This document shows, in pieces, positions 20,441 to 31,950 of a DNA stretch of 64,000 nucleotides. Made by a program: the position numbers and the translations under genes. Where the stretch lies: assembly GCF_036850765.1 (NCBI RefSeq), contig NC_089493.1:128532239-128596238 (forward strand). The letters run 5' to 3'. The notes under the pieces were generated by a model. That model did no database searches. It saw nothing but the letters and a program-made list of their open reading frames with translations, and was not told the origin of the DNA. This DNA is from Saccopteryx bilineata (taxonomy: Eukaryota > Chordata > Mammalia > Chiroptera > Emballonuridae). Within the stretch, counting starts at the first letter, position 1; the number at the start of each line of letters is the position of its first letter.

Positions 20441-20868
20441 TTGTTTTTTGTTTGTTTGTTTTTTATTTCTGAAGCTGGAAACGGGGAGAGACAGTCAGAC
20501 AGACTCCCGCATGCACCCGACTGGGATCCACCCGGCACACCCACCAGGGGGCGACACTCTGCCCACCAGGGGGCGACACTCTGCCCACCAGGGGGCAATG
20601 CTCTGCCCCTCCGGGGCATCGCTCTGTTGCGACCAGAGCCACTCTAGCGCCTGGGGCAGAGGCCAAGGAGCCATCCCCAGCACCCGGGCCATCTTTGTTC
20701 CAATGGAGCCTTGGCTGCGGGAGGGGAAGAGAGAGACAGAGAGGAAGGAGAGGGGGAGGGGTGGAGAAGCAGATGGGCGCTTCTCCTGTGTGCCCTGGCC
20801 GGGAATCGAACCCAGGACTTCTGCACGCCAGGCCGATGCTCTACCACTGAGCCAACCTGCCAGGGCCA
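20441..20868 (-). mobile_element. Young family A SINE inside a family B SINE
   Basis: Near-consensus reverse copy ending CCAACCTGCCAGGGCC. Target-site duplication GACCTTCAGGTTTT at 20427-20440 and 20869-20882. It holds three tandem 22-bp units with CTCF-like cores. The 174-codon frame across it is SINE sequence. Confidence 0.96.
20541..20597 (+). promoter_or_regulatory. Three tandem CTCF-like cores in a SINE
   Basis: CCACCAGGGGGCG occurs at 20541-20553 and 20563-20575, and CCACCAGGGGGCA at 20585-20597, spaced exactly 22 bp. This matches the well-known CTCF core (CCACNAGGNGGCR type). Whether CTCF binds cannot be told from sequence; CpG methylation within GGGGGCG could affect it. Confidence 0.6.
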
Positions 20869-21475
20869 GACCTTCAGGTTTTGAATCTGGGACTTCAGTA
20901 TCCAAGGTAAATGCTCTATTTACTGCGCCACCACCAGTCAGGCAATATTACAATAACTTAAATGAAAGGTGATGATGGCTTAGACCAGGGTATCAACTGA
21001 AGAGGAGACACAAAGTATCAGGTTTGGGCTATTTTGAAGGTAAAGCAGAATTCAAAGAAGGGATGTGAGGTGTAGGAGAATGGAAGGAGCCAAGAAAAGC
21101 TCTAAGGTTCTTGGCTTGAACAATTAGAAGATTGGAATTATCATTTGCTGAGATTAAAGATGATCAGAAAAACAGTTGTGAGGATAAATGAGAAATGTGG
21201 TTTTGAACATCAGTATTTAAGATGTCCCTAGATATCCAAAGAAGATGTTCAGTAGGTAACTCGGCATTCAGTGAAACCTGGATGTTGTAAAAGTTACTTG
21301 GGTCCCTGTGTGTACAGCCTTCCCGGAACAAAAACCTATTTTCACTCATTCTCACTGGCATAGCCAGTGGATTGATTTTGCTACTTTGTCAGTTGGTACA
21401 AAATGATTCATTACTGTTTCATATCATTACCGACAGATATTCTCTGCTTAGTTTTTTTTGTTGTTGTTTTTGTTT

Positions 21476-21832
21476 TTTTTAATTTAAGCAAGAGAAGGGG
21501 AGATAGAGAGACAGACTCCTGCATGTGCTCTGACCAGGATCCACCTGGCAACCTCTGTCTGGGGCCGATGCTCTGCCCATCTAGGGCCCAAGTTCACAAT
21601 CAAGCTATTTTTAGCACCTGAAGCAGAGGCTCCACAAAGCCATCCTCAGCATCTGGGTCTGATGTACTCGAATCAATCAAGCCATGGCTGTGGGATGAGA
21701 GAGAGAGAGAAGAGGGAGGGGGAGGGGATTAGAAGCAGATTGTCACTTCTCCTAAGTTCCTTGACTGGGAATCGAACCTGGGACTTCCATACACCGGGAC
21801 AACACTAGTACTGAGCCAACCGGCCAGGGTCT
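21476..21832 (-). mobile_element. Older, diverged family A-like SINE
   Basis: CTGAGCCAACCGGCCAGGGT at the right end, GGGAATCGAACCTGGGAC, ATGCTCTGCCCATCTAG and AGAGACAGACTCCTGCATG. The CTCF-like segment is eroded to CTGGCAACCTCTGTCTGGGG. Confidence 0.88.
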
Positions 21833-22731
21833 GCTTAACATATTTTGCTTTAAATTCAACTTTATCTGATAATAATATCTCAATCTCTGTTTTTTTTTGT
21901 TTGTTAGTTTGCATTCCTAGGACATCTTTTCCCATCTTTGTATTTTTCCTATTTTCAGAGTCATGGTGTTATAAAAAGGACTCAAGTAGATAACCTATAT
22001 CATATCATTAAAAAAAATTAACACTGAATTTTTTGCTTTTAATGGGCAATTTTATTTCATTTACACTCATTGCTATTGGGTCAGAAAAGTCTAGGTAAAA
22101 GTTCTATTAGTTTATTTGTGACAAGGAGCAAGAATGTAATATCAAAACCTACCAACTACATTTAGGCTTAAAAAATAATAGTATATAGTCTGATTCCAGA
22201 GATATGGGTACATTGATTCTCAAGTAACCCCATTTGTTTCTTTTATAAAGTCCTTCCAGGCATCATGATACATACATACATTTCTGAATAGGAGGCTACT
22301 ACCCCAACTCACAGTAAAGGTGCTGGGACCCAGAGTCGGCAAGATCTGGTCAGCAGCATCTTGTCCAGGATAATTCGCCACGTTCATTTTCATCTGGGTG
22401 TACCATACATGACAAGAATCACCCATTAACTCTGACTGGCTGGGAGCACTAGGAGAAGGCTTTTTTTTAAAAAAAAAAAAAAAAAAGAGAGAGCATTTGA
22501 AATGAAGAATGGAAGATGAATGGAATATATGTACACACAGGAGAGCGAAGTGTGTTTCAGAGGAAGGCGGAGACATAAATGTAGGCAGGCTTCTGGAACC
22601 TATTTGAATAATCCAGAGTGGCTAGAAAGTGGAGCAATCAGTAAAGAGCTGAAAGGCTGTAGCAGAACACATTGTTGAAAGGCAAAATAAGGAGGCTCAA
22701 CTCCCTTAAGTAAGAAATAAGGAGCCACAAC
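21833..22731. other. No recognisable gene
   Basis: Unassigned, AT-rich, with an A run near 22470-22485. Confidence 0.5.
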
Positions 22732-22747
22732 AAAAAGTGTACAAGGT

Positions 22748-23145
22748 GGCCCTGGCCAGTTGGCTCAGTGGTAGAGCGTCGGCCTGGCGTGCAGAAGTCC
22801 TGGGTTCGATTCCCGGCCAGGGCACACAGGAGAAGCGCCCATCTGCTTCTCCACCCCTCCCCCTCTCCTTCCTCTCTGTCTCTCTCTTCCCCTCCCGCAG
22901 CCAAGGCTCCATTGGAGCAAAGATGGCCCGGGCTCTGGGGATGGCTCCTTGGCCTCTGCCCCAAGCACTAGAGTGGCTCTGGTTGCAACAGAGCGACGCC
23001 CCAGAGGGGCAGAGCATCGCCCCCTGGTGGGCAGAGCGTCGCCCCTGGTGGGCGTGCCGGGTGGATCCCGGTCGGGTGCATGCGGGAGTCTGTCTGACTG
23101 TCTCTCCCCGTTTCCAGCTTCAGAAAAATACAAAAATACAAAAAA
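22748..23145 (+). mobile_element. Young family A SINE
   Basis: Head GCCCTGGCCAGTTGGCTCAG, tail ATACAAAAATACAAAAA. Perfect duplication AAAAAGTGTACAAGGT at 22732-22747 and 23146-23161. A CTCF-like core (antisense) lies at 23018-23030, with a second, four-G unit next to it. Confidence 0.97.
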
Positions 23146-23161
23146 AAAAAGTGTACAAGGT

Positions 23162-25533
23162 AAAAGCGAATATTACTAATTTTTGGAAGATAATACTATG
23201 CGGGCAGAAAGACTGAAGGTGTGGAGAGAGTGAAGAGGTGGCTAAAATATTTATTCCAGGGATGGTCAATACATGGTTGACGTTCTGGCCCTTTTCCTGC
23301 ATCCCCATAGACCTTATTGAGTGATATTGGTATTTTTTTCTTGGGTACCAAGACAATGCCTCAAAATTCTTTTCAAAGTAGCACCCTAGTCCATGGAAAT
23401 GGGCACAGGAGCTAAATGTCTTTTCTATCCCTGGTTTAGACAAGGGACATTGAGAGTCTAAGCTGGGGCAGGTCTGGTGTCTAGGAAGAGTGGAACATCT
23501 TTCACCTTGCAGAAGTCCTGTCACAAAGTATGGACACGAGAGTGTCACCTCCAGGGGCTTTGACTCCATGTCATGGATGCATGGGGCTGTGCCGATACCA
23601 GGAGGAAACTTTTGTTCTACAGCAAATAATGCAAATCAGCAAACCAGAGACTTGTTCTGAAACTAGTTGGCATGAAAATGCAATGTGAAAAAAAATTTTT
23701 TTTAATTACTTTTATGTCTTTTTTAGTCTGTCATCGATTATCTTATTGAGTGTTTTATGTTAAGTGCTTTATGACATGGAGTATTATGGACAGGGCATAA
23801 AAATAAAATGGACTATAAGTGACAGGCCTTATATACATAACCCGAACCCAGCTCCATTTGTCATTGCCTTAAATTAACTTCGGCTATTACAGTTTCTTTT
23901 CCCCCTCGTTGTCTTGCAGCTCTTCATTGATATTTTCTTTCATCCCCTCTCCGTGATCTTTATTACACAGCCTTTCTGAGGCTAGACCCTACCTACCCCA
24001 TTTCATCTTTTTAATTTCTCCCCGATGAGATACCTTATCTTGCTGGTCCTGTTTCAGATGAGTATTGAATTATATAGATCCCCAGAGAGCCTGCATCAAA
24101 CCAGGGAGATGACTGATATTTCTAAAATAATATGCCTAAGTTTGTAAAGATGTTATTCCACCCTATTACTGAAAAGTAGCAGCTGATTAATCTATTAACT
24201 TAGCAAAAATAATTAGTAGCAAAAATAATTATTTGGCACATTCTACGTTCTATGTACCACCCTAGGCTCTGGAAATGTGAATGTTTTATTTATTTATTAA
24301 ATATCACAATTTGCATACTTTTGATATTGCAACAGAGTAAAAAAACGTATTTATACTCCAACTTAGACATGCAAAGAGAATGTTGCTGTGTTAGGTTGTC
24401 CACAGAAGATTTTTTTCATGAGATCTACCTCCTGGGAAGCCAAAAAAACTCCTAAATTGTAGTCTAATCCTGGTGTGGTGGTGTAATCACTTCAACAGTG
24501 TTCTTAAGACACTCTCAATTCTTTTAGGCAAAATTGCTCTGCCTCTCAAATATCCAGCTGTCTGCCCTGCTTCCGGACAAGATGGGGCCTAGAAGGGAGA
24601 GGCAGGGGTGTGGCTCAGTGACCTTGGCAGAGGAAGGGTTTTAGATTCAGATCTATGCTTCCGTGTGGCTTTCTGAGTCTTTGCTGGCCTTCGTGGCAAT
24701 GAGATCTCTTTCTGACTCATCTCCGTTAGCTCTGGGAGCCTCCTCTGCCATTGTCTGTGGTGTGGTATGAAGTATTAAGCCACAGAGGTGCTTTCTGGCT
24801 AACTGGCCCTTCTGTGAGCCATCGTGGGATCTGTGGACCCCTTTGAGGTTCTGTTTGCTTGGTCTGCTACCCAACCCCTGGGCCAGTCTGACACTTTGCC
24901 CTCCACACACAGGCCCCACAGCAGCCCACCAAATCTCAACTCAGCTACATCCTGAATATGTATCTGATCAGAGCAGGGTGGGAACTTCCAGGTCCTGCCC
25001 AAGCCACACCAAAACTAGCAACTATTTAGGAAAGCCATTCTCCCTCTGCAAATCCTGCTGCTGCTCGAGTGACCTCTACTGTGGTCCCCTTGGGTCAGGA
25101 CAGCACAGCTTCTGAGTGTCAGACAGGAAGCAGAATAAGCATCTGCCTCCCCACAGTATTCACTGCAGCCCACTTAACACTCCTCCCCACTTCGAGCCAA
25201 GGCCTCCATCAAGAAATCTGGGTACACTCTCTGTTCTGCTTTCCTCTCCCTTCTTCCTTCTAGTCTCCTAGGCCAAAGGAGGGGGTGCTTCTCTTACTGC
25301 CCCCACCTGTTCGCCTGAGATTCAGGCTCAGTCACCTGGGTCAGATGCAATGGGCATTCTCCCCCTTGGTGTGATTCTTCTGTCTTGACTTAGCCTTATG
25401 ACTAAGCCTTAACTGCAAGCGGTGAAGGCAGGAGAGGGAGAGGCTACATTGAGAGGCATTTTGAAAATACATTGAAAAAGAACTAGGAATTTTTTTTAAC
25501 TGGCCCAAGATCAGGTCACAAAAATTTAGCTCT
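23162..25533. other. Long stretch without recognised genes
   Basis: No exon, RNA gene or young repeat is recognised. AT-rich to about 24470, then more GC-rich. Confidence 0.5.
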
Positions 25534-25547
25534 GAAATCCTGGAACA

Positions 25548-25929
25548 GGCCCTGACCAGTTGGTTCAGTGGCGGAGCATCAGCCTGACATGTGGATGTCT
25601 TGGGTTTGATTCCTGGTCAGGGCACAAAGGAGGAGCGACCATCTGCATCTCCATTCTTCCCCCTCCTTCTCTCTCTTTCCATCCTGCAGTCTTGGCTTGA
25701 TGGTTCAAGCAAGTTGGCCCTGGGGCACTGAGGATGGCTCTGTGGCCTCTGCTTCGAGCACTAAAAATACTTCTGTTGCTGAGCAACAGAGCAATGGCCC
25801 CAAATAGGCAAAGCATTGCCCTTAGGGTGCTTGCCAGGTAGATCCCAGCCAGTGTACATGCGGGAGTCTGTCTCTCTGCCTCCCCTCCTCTCACTTAATA
25901 AAAACAAAAAAACAAACAAAAGAACAAAA
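25548..25929 (+). mobile_element. Older family A-like SINE
   Basis: GGCCCTGACCAGTTGGTTCA head, TTGATTCCTGGTCAGGGCAC, CGGGAGTCTGTCTCTCTGCC and (CAAA)n tail. Duplication GAAATCCTGGAACA (25534-25547) versus GAAATCCTGGAGCA (25930-25943). The CTCF-like unit is decayed. Confidence 0.93.
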
Positions 25930-25943
25930 GAAATCCTGGAGCA

Positions 25944-27039
25944 AAATTAGAAGCCTCCTTGAGATTTCCCGTGATTCGGAGCACTCCCTGACATGCATTG
26001 CCACTGCGGCACAGTCTGATTGTATGTGCAAGTGTTGTAGGGATTTGACTATTACAGCATATCAGTTATAGATCCCATACCATAATGGGGAAGTGGAATA
26101 GAAATCTTAGAGTTAAAAGGAGCATTAGGGATCACCTAATTATATGTTCTTCCAAAGAAGAATTCCAGCCAGTGACTTAGCAAATAAACTCTAAGTACCA
26201 AGAAGTGCAAGGACTCAGCAGGCAGCCTCTCCCTCCTAGTAAGCAACACCCATTGTGAGTAACTCCTGCCTCACACTGAACCAAATCTGTCCCTCTGAGA
26301 CTTCCAGGCATTATTCCTGGTCCTGAGCCCTGGAGTTACAAATAGTAACATTCTCCCTTCTGCACCTTAAATATACTAATACTAAAATATCCTGCCTCTT
26401 CCTGAATCTTTTCTTCTCTGATTCACACTGAGGGAGTGTTTTCTTCCTTTTATTTTTTATTTATTTATTTTTATCTCTGCCATCAGATACTCATCCCCAG
26501 GCATATTTCACCCCTCAGTGTAGAGGCTTTCTCAAAACCTGCATGTGAGCACCATGCCCAAGCTGTGGTCCCCAAGCACCAGGCCCACCGGGATCTGCAG
26601 ATCACGGATTTCTCACGCCAGAGTCTATTCACAGAGATTAATGTTTGCTTCCCGCTTTCCACCCACAGGACCCGGTAGTTCACCAACACTCCCCGTCCTG
26701 GCTTTCAGCTACTCCTGCTGGCATGCAACTCCCACTTACCGCTTGTGCCCCTCCTGCCACACTCTCCAGCTGACGGAACTCAGGGGCAGGACTGCTCTAG
26801 TTTGTTCAATTAGCAGAGGCAGCATTGCCAAAACAAATGCTGAAATAGCCAAGTGTGGGGCTGCTTCCTTCATAGCAAAGAACCATCAATAGGAACAAAA
26901 AAACAAAAAAAGGCTAAGAATAAATTAAAATTTAATTTTCTCCTTTTCTTCTCTCTTTGTTTCAGTATATTATCCACTCCTTTCTCACAAAAGCTTTAAA
27001 AAAAATCTCCTTTATATTTGTAAACACTATACAGGACCT
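25944..27039. other. No recognisable gene
   Basis: Unassigned. A TTTATTTATTT run near 26450-26475. No conserved exon pattern. Confidence 0.5.
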
Positions 27040-27400
27040 TTTTTTTATTTTATTAAGTGAGAAGGGGAGGCAGAGGCAGACTCCCACATGCTCCCCAACC
27101 GACCAGGATCCACCTAGCAATCCACTAAGGGGTGATGCTCTGCCCATCTGGGGCATTGATCTGTTGCTTAGCAACTGGTTGAGGCCATGGAGCCATTCTC
27201 GTTGCAGGTGTGGGGGCAACTTGCTCCAATTGAGCCATGGCTGCAGAAGGGGGAGAGAAAGAGAGAGAGAGAGAAATAAGTGAGAGGAGAAGGAGTGGAG
27301 AAGCAGATGGGTGCTTCTCCTTTGTGCCTGACTGGGAATCAAACCAGGGACATCCACACACTGGGCCAATGCTCTACCACTGAACCAACCAGCCAGGGCC
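27040..27400 (-). mobile_element. Older family A-like SINE, reverse
   Basis: CTGAACCAACCAGCCAGGGC at its right end, CTGGGAATCAAACCAGGGAC, GAGAAGCAGATGGGTGCTTC. Decayed CTCF-like unit (CCACTAAGGGGTG). Confidence 0.9.
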
Positions 27401-27494
27401 TGGACTACTTAAAGTAAGTAAAGTGCCCAATGTCCCACTGGGAGAAACATACCAATACAATATTGTACTTTCTTATAACAAGATGCCATCATGG

Positions 27495-27881
27495 CCCTGG
27501 CTGGTTGGCTCAGCAATAGAGCGTCGGCCTGGCGTGCGGGGGACCCGGGTTCAATTCCTGGTCAGGGCACGTAGGAGAAGCGCCCATTTGCTTCTCCACC
27601 CCCCTTCCTCTCTGTCTCTCTCTTCCCCTCCTGCAGCCAAGGCTCCATTGGAGCAAAGATGGCCCGGGCGCTGGGATGGCTCCTTGGCCTCTGCCCCAGG
27701 CACTAGAGTGGCTCTGGTCGCAACAGAGCGATGCCCTGGAGGGGCAGAGCATCGCCCCCTGGTGGGCAGAGCGTCGCTCCTGGTGGGCGTGCCGGGTGGA
27801 TCCCAGTCGGGCGCATGCGGGAGTCTGTCTGACTGTCTCTCCCCGTTTCCAGCTTCAGAAAAATACACACACACACAAAAA
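27495..27881 (+). mobile_element. Young family A SINE
   Basis: Near-consensus copy with tail ending in CACACACACACA then A's. Duplication AAGATGCCATCATGG at 27480-27494 and 27882-27896. CTCF-like core (antisense) at 27753-27765. Confidence 0.96.
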
Positions 27882-28202
27882 AAGATGCCATCATGGTTAG
27901 TATGAATCATTTTGAAATGGATGGATTTGTCAAACTCACTCACAACCAGGGTGATATTAAGATAGCCACCCTTAGTAGGCACATCTGTAAATACTTCATC
28001 CAATCCTAATGAAGTCTTAACCTATGATATTGCATTAATACAAGCAAAGTAGGAAGTGTCTTAGATGTCTACTCTGCCCTTTAAGTGCAGTACCTTAAGT
28101 GAATGCAAAGATGGTGATACAATATTCCCACAAGAACTACAAGTTTTTCATTTGCTGAAATGAGTAGGTTTTAAGTTCCACCATTTACTTTGAAAAAGAA
28201 AG

Positions 28203-28232
28203 TATAGATAGATAGATGATAGATAGATAGAT

Positions 28233-28275
<43 letters not shown>
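28203..28275. repeat. (GATA)n microsatellite
   Basis: Nearly pure TAGA/GATA units with interrupting GATGATAGA phrases. A similar tract lies at 51449-51530. Confidence 0.95.
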
Positions 28276-28612
28276 TCTGGGTTCACAGTGGCAGCAGAAT
28301 GCTATTTCTTAGACATTTCCTCCTGTCTTGACACGCAAATACCATGACCAAAACACAGCACTAGCAATAGCCTGAAAACTATACATGAGACACTGTTGTG
28401 GGTCTACTGGGGGGCAGACAGGGAAAAGGATTAGAAGCAGTGGTGAGATTCAGTAGGTTCACACTGGTTTGGCAGAATAGATACTTAATTTTTTGTTGAG
28501 TTCAGCAAACCAGTTGTTAAAATGGCACTTGTAATCAGAGTTCTTTCTAAGGTGGACACCTGGGCAGCTGCCCAATGTGGAAATTACAAATTTACATTCC
28601 TTACTCTTTTTT

Positions 28613-28974
28613 CTATTTTTCTGAAGTGAGAAGCAGGGAGGCAGAAAGACAGACTCCCTACATGTGCCCGACTGGGATCCACTCAGCATGCCCACTAGGG
28701 GGTGATGCTCTGCCCATCTGGGCCGTTGCTTTATTGCAACTGGAGCCATTCTAGCACCTGAGGCAGAAGCCATGGAGCCATCCTCAGTGCCCGGGCCAAC
28801 TTTGTTCCAATGGAGCCTTGGCTGCAGGAGGGGAACAGAGAGATAAAGAGAAAGGAGAGGGGGAAGGGGGAAGAAGCAGATGGGTGCTTCTCCTGTATGC
28901 CCTAACCAGGAATCGAACCTGGGACATCTACATGCCAGGCTGACTCTCTACCACTGAGCCAACCAGCCAGGGCC
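28613..28974 (-). mobile_element. Family A SINE inside hAT copy 2
   Basis: Right end AACCAGCCAGGGCC, GGAATCGAACCTGGGAC. Duplication TTCCTTACTCTTTTTT (28597-28612) versus TTCCTTCCTCTTTTTT (28975-28990). One CTCF-like unit, CCACTAGGGGGTG, at about 28691. Confidence 0.93.
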
Positions 28975-29095
28975 TTCCTTCCTCTTTTTTAACGTTCATC
29001 TGTGCAATAGTATATTATAAGCACCCACAGTAATGTTCATTCTGTCCATAGGTGAAAAAAATTGTAAGTGAGGATGCCAATCAAGAAACAATATG

Positions 29096-31950
29096 AAGGA
29101 GTGACGTCAGAGAAATGGCACCGTGAGGGGTGCTCCCAATACCTCTCCCTGAAATTTCAATAACTAGAGACAGAAAAACAATCTCAGGAGCATCTGAAAT
29201 ACACACACATTGAACAAAGGTATGATTGGGTGAAAAGGTGGCTGAATATATAATCCACTCTGAAGGAAATAAGACGGAGAACAGAGTATTCTGCTTTCCT
29301 CATAGACCTGAGGAAGGTCTGCTTTCACTTGGAACCAAGAGGAAAGGAGGGCTGGAGGCACAAAAAAAGCTGGGCGAGGGCAGAATCGTTCAAGCCGAAG
29401 AGAGAGTAGGCCAGTGGCTCAGCCCACGCGGAGCTAATGCCAGTGGCAGACCCTGGCAGAGGTGGGCGAGCAGTTGCCTTGTTTATTCCTGGTATCCTGG
29501 TTGGCGAGTGGGCAGTGTGTGAGTGGATCCACCTGGTGCTTCGGGCATGGGCACCCGCATTCCCAGACAGAGGGGCTGGGTCAGAGACTGTCAGTAGTGG
29601 CCCTCTGTGTGGGGCGTGACCAGAGTTTCTGTATAATCCCAGCTTCCCGAATAACAGCATGCGGGAAGTACACCAGAGCTAACTTCCTTACGCCCTGACC
29701 CGTCTGGTGTGGCACCTGCGCCAGCCATACAGGCTAACAAAGCACATCCTCGGGAAAGAGAACTGCAGAAGTGCTGGGGGGAAGGGTGTGCAGGCAGCTT
29801 GCAGGTAGCCTCTGGAGAGCAGACCCGTGGAATGCTGAAAGGAGCCTAATCTGCAGTCTGCTCACTGTCCGGCCAGTTTATGCTAGCAGCTCTGGCTGAT
29901 AAGGTCTTCTTTCCCAGACCTACAATTTACGTGGACCCAGAGGAGGGACTTGATAGTTCTTAGGGCCTCTTGCTCTGCAGGCAGTAGCTGGGGCAACTTC
30001 CTGCCAGCCGATACAGGTTAAAAAGTATAGTCCCATGGACCAGACCCCAGAGAACACTGAACAAGTTGGACAAGCTGGGCTGTAGCCTTCCCAACAAGGG
30101 AGAAGCCTGTGGAGAGAAGACCCACAGAGCACTGAGGTAAATTTAACTAGATATAGCTGGGGAACCTTAGAAAGGAGCCTGCCCAGATGTCAGCTCACTC
30201 CCCTGCCTGCTTGAGCTGGTGGCTCTGGTTGACAAAGCTTTCATACACAGAACTGTGCTTTGAACAAACCTGGAAGAGGGACTTGGCAACTTTTAGGACC
30301 TCTTGCTCTGCAGGCTGTGACTAGGGCATCTTTCTGCCAGCCAATACAGGTTACAAAGTACAAAAAACCTGGGGAAAGCATACCTGTGGCGTGCTGAGGC
30401 ATATTAGACATGCCCAGAGGCTCACAGAAAGACACTTGAAAAGCAATCAGCTCCCAGCCCTGCCTGATTACGCTGGAGGCTCTGGCTGGCAAAGCCTTAC
30501 CCAGAACCCTGCTTTGAGCGGGGATAGAGGGAGGATTTGGCAGCTCTTAGAGCCTCTTGCTCTCCAGGCAGTGGCTGGGGTAACTTCATAGCTGGGTCCC
30601 CAGGCTGCTGATTCAGGAAGGATTTAGGAAGAGGCTCAGGGAAAACGGACTATCCCATTGTCAGAGCCTGCAAATGCTGATAAGCCCTGCCTACCAATGG
30701 GATGGAGGCCTAGTTTATGTCATCACCATAGCAACACATCAACTGCAAATCTCTGCCTAAGAGTGACACAGGGTCAGAACCTGAGGTACAGTGCCACTGG
30801 CCAAAAAGAGAGAGAAGAGGCCCTGGCAGGTTGGCTCAGTGGTAGAGCGTTGGCCTGGCGTGCAGGAGTCCCAGGTTCGATTCCCGGTCAGGGCACACAG
30901 GAGAAATGCCCATCTGCTTCTCCACCCCTCCCCCCCTTTCCTCTCTTCTTTCTCTTCCCCTCTCGCAGTCAAGGCTCCACTGGAGCAAGGTTGACCCGGG
31001 CGCTGAGGATGGTTCTGTGGCCTCTGCCTCAGGCGCTGGAAAGGCTCTGGTCGCAACAGAGCAATGCCCCAGATGGGCAGAACATCGCCCCCTGGTGGGC
31101 GTGCTGAGTGGATCCTGGTCAGGCGCATGCAGCAGTCTGTCTGACTGCCTCCTCATTTCCAACTTCAGAAAAATACAAAAAAAAAAATCAAAAAGAGAGA
31201 GAAGAAAGAAAAAGGAAGAAGATAACCTCTCAAACCCAGGAAAAATCTACAGTCTTTATAACTTTTTCCATTATTTTCTTGTATTTTTTATCTTTTTTTT
31301 CTTTCACCTTGGTCATTTTATCCTCTTTCTATTTTATTTTTTTCTTTTCATTTTGAACTTTATTACCCATACATGTTACATTTTCCATTCTTTTTTGTTC
31401 CTATGAGTGTTACATTCCAAAAAACTCAATTTTTTTTCTCTCTCTCTTTCTTTTTGTTTCTTTTTTTCTCTTTCACTATTTCTCTCATTTGAATCTCACC
31501 CACAAACAAATTATTTTATTCTGGATTCAAATTTTTTCTTTATGGCATTTTTGTGTGCTTTTTACTTCACTTTTTATCTCTTTAGCATTTCCCCCAACTC
31601 TGGCTCTCCATTCTATGTAGTTTTTGTTCCACTTAATACAATAGAATTTTTATTTTTCACTGTATTTCTTTTTCTTTTTTCTCTTTTTCTTTTTTCTTCT
31701 CTTCTCATACACTATTTCTCTCATTCGACCATAATTTACAAACAAATTATTGTATTCTTGATCCAAAACTTTTCCTTGTGGCATTTTGTGGGTTCTTGCC
31801 TTGTTTTTTGCCTCTTTGTCACTTCCCCCAACTCAGGCCCTCTATTCTATGTAATTTTTTTCCACATAGCACAAGAGAATAGTCAGTTTTTCACTGCATT
31901 TTCTCAAAAAAAATTTTCTTATCAACTCTTATTAGTGTTATTAACAATAC
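29096..31950 (+). promoter_or_regulatory. L1 5' UTR/promoter with tandem units and a CRE
   Basis: A perfect CRE, TGACGTCA, lies at 29102-29109, seven bases into the element, followed by AAATGGCACC, a decayed YY1-like site. Three unit-like repeats are visible, each with a CTCTGGCTG/TTGA phrase, then CTTGCTCTGCAGGC, at about 29860-29985, 30189-30318 and 30447-30567. A second tandem pair, in T-rich sequence, lies at 31497-31668 and 31728-31908. L1 5' UTRs act as internal RNA polymerase II promoters, and repeated monomers are known from other mammals. Confidence 0.7.
30819..31188 (+). mobile_element. Family A SINE in the L1 5' UTR
   Basis: Head CCCTGGCAGGTTGGCTCAG. Perfect 17-bp duplication CAAAAAGAGAGAGAAGA at 30802-30818 and 31189-31205. 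Single CTCF-like unit, antisense core at 31086-31098. Confidence 0.95.

Larger units (their letters stand above)
19960..20943 (-). mobile_element. Family B SINE, reverse, split by an LTR and a family A SINE
   Basis: Three pieces make one reverse SINE: tail at about 19960-20034 (GTTGTTCATTGATTG), middle at 20332-20426 (TGTGCCTTGACTGGGGG), head at 20883-20943 (CTGCGCCACCACCAGTCAGG). The first gap is an ERV-L-like LTR, the second a family A SINE with a 14-bp duplication. Confidence 0.85.
19050..21300 (+). repeat. Ancient interspersed repeat, split by later insertions
   Basis: Text such as GGAACAGCCCGGGCAGAGGC, GGCCAGATTATATAGGGC, ACTTTGAGCAGAGGGACATA and, after 20945, GGTGATGATGGCTTAGACC and ATATCCAAAGAAGATGTTCAG, follows the order of a common ancient mammalian repeat whose class name I cannot recall with certainty. 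The interval 19614-20945 is filled by younger elements. Confidence 0.5.

Noticed and set aside
20541..20597. CRISPR-like array of 22-bp repeats
   Set aside because: Mammalian DNA; only three head-to-tail units with no spacers, and the units are part of a SINE.
22749..22825. tRNA gene call on SINE heads
   Set aside because: The head folds like a tRNA with GCCCTGG and CCAGGGC pairing and a B-box, but it is the 5' part of a 400-bp retroposon with poly(A) and target-site duplications.
28203..28275. Shared origin of the two GATA tracts (28203 and 51449)
   Set aside because: Similar pattern but different flanks; independent microsatellite growth is enough.
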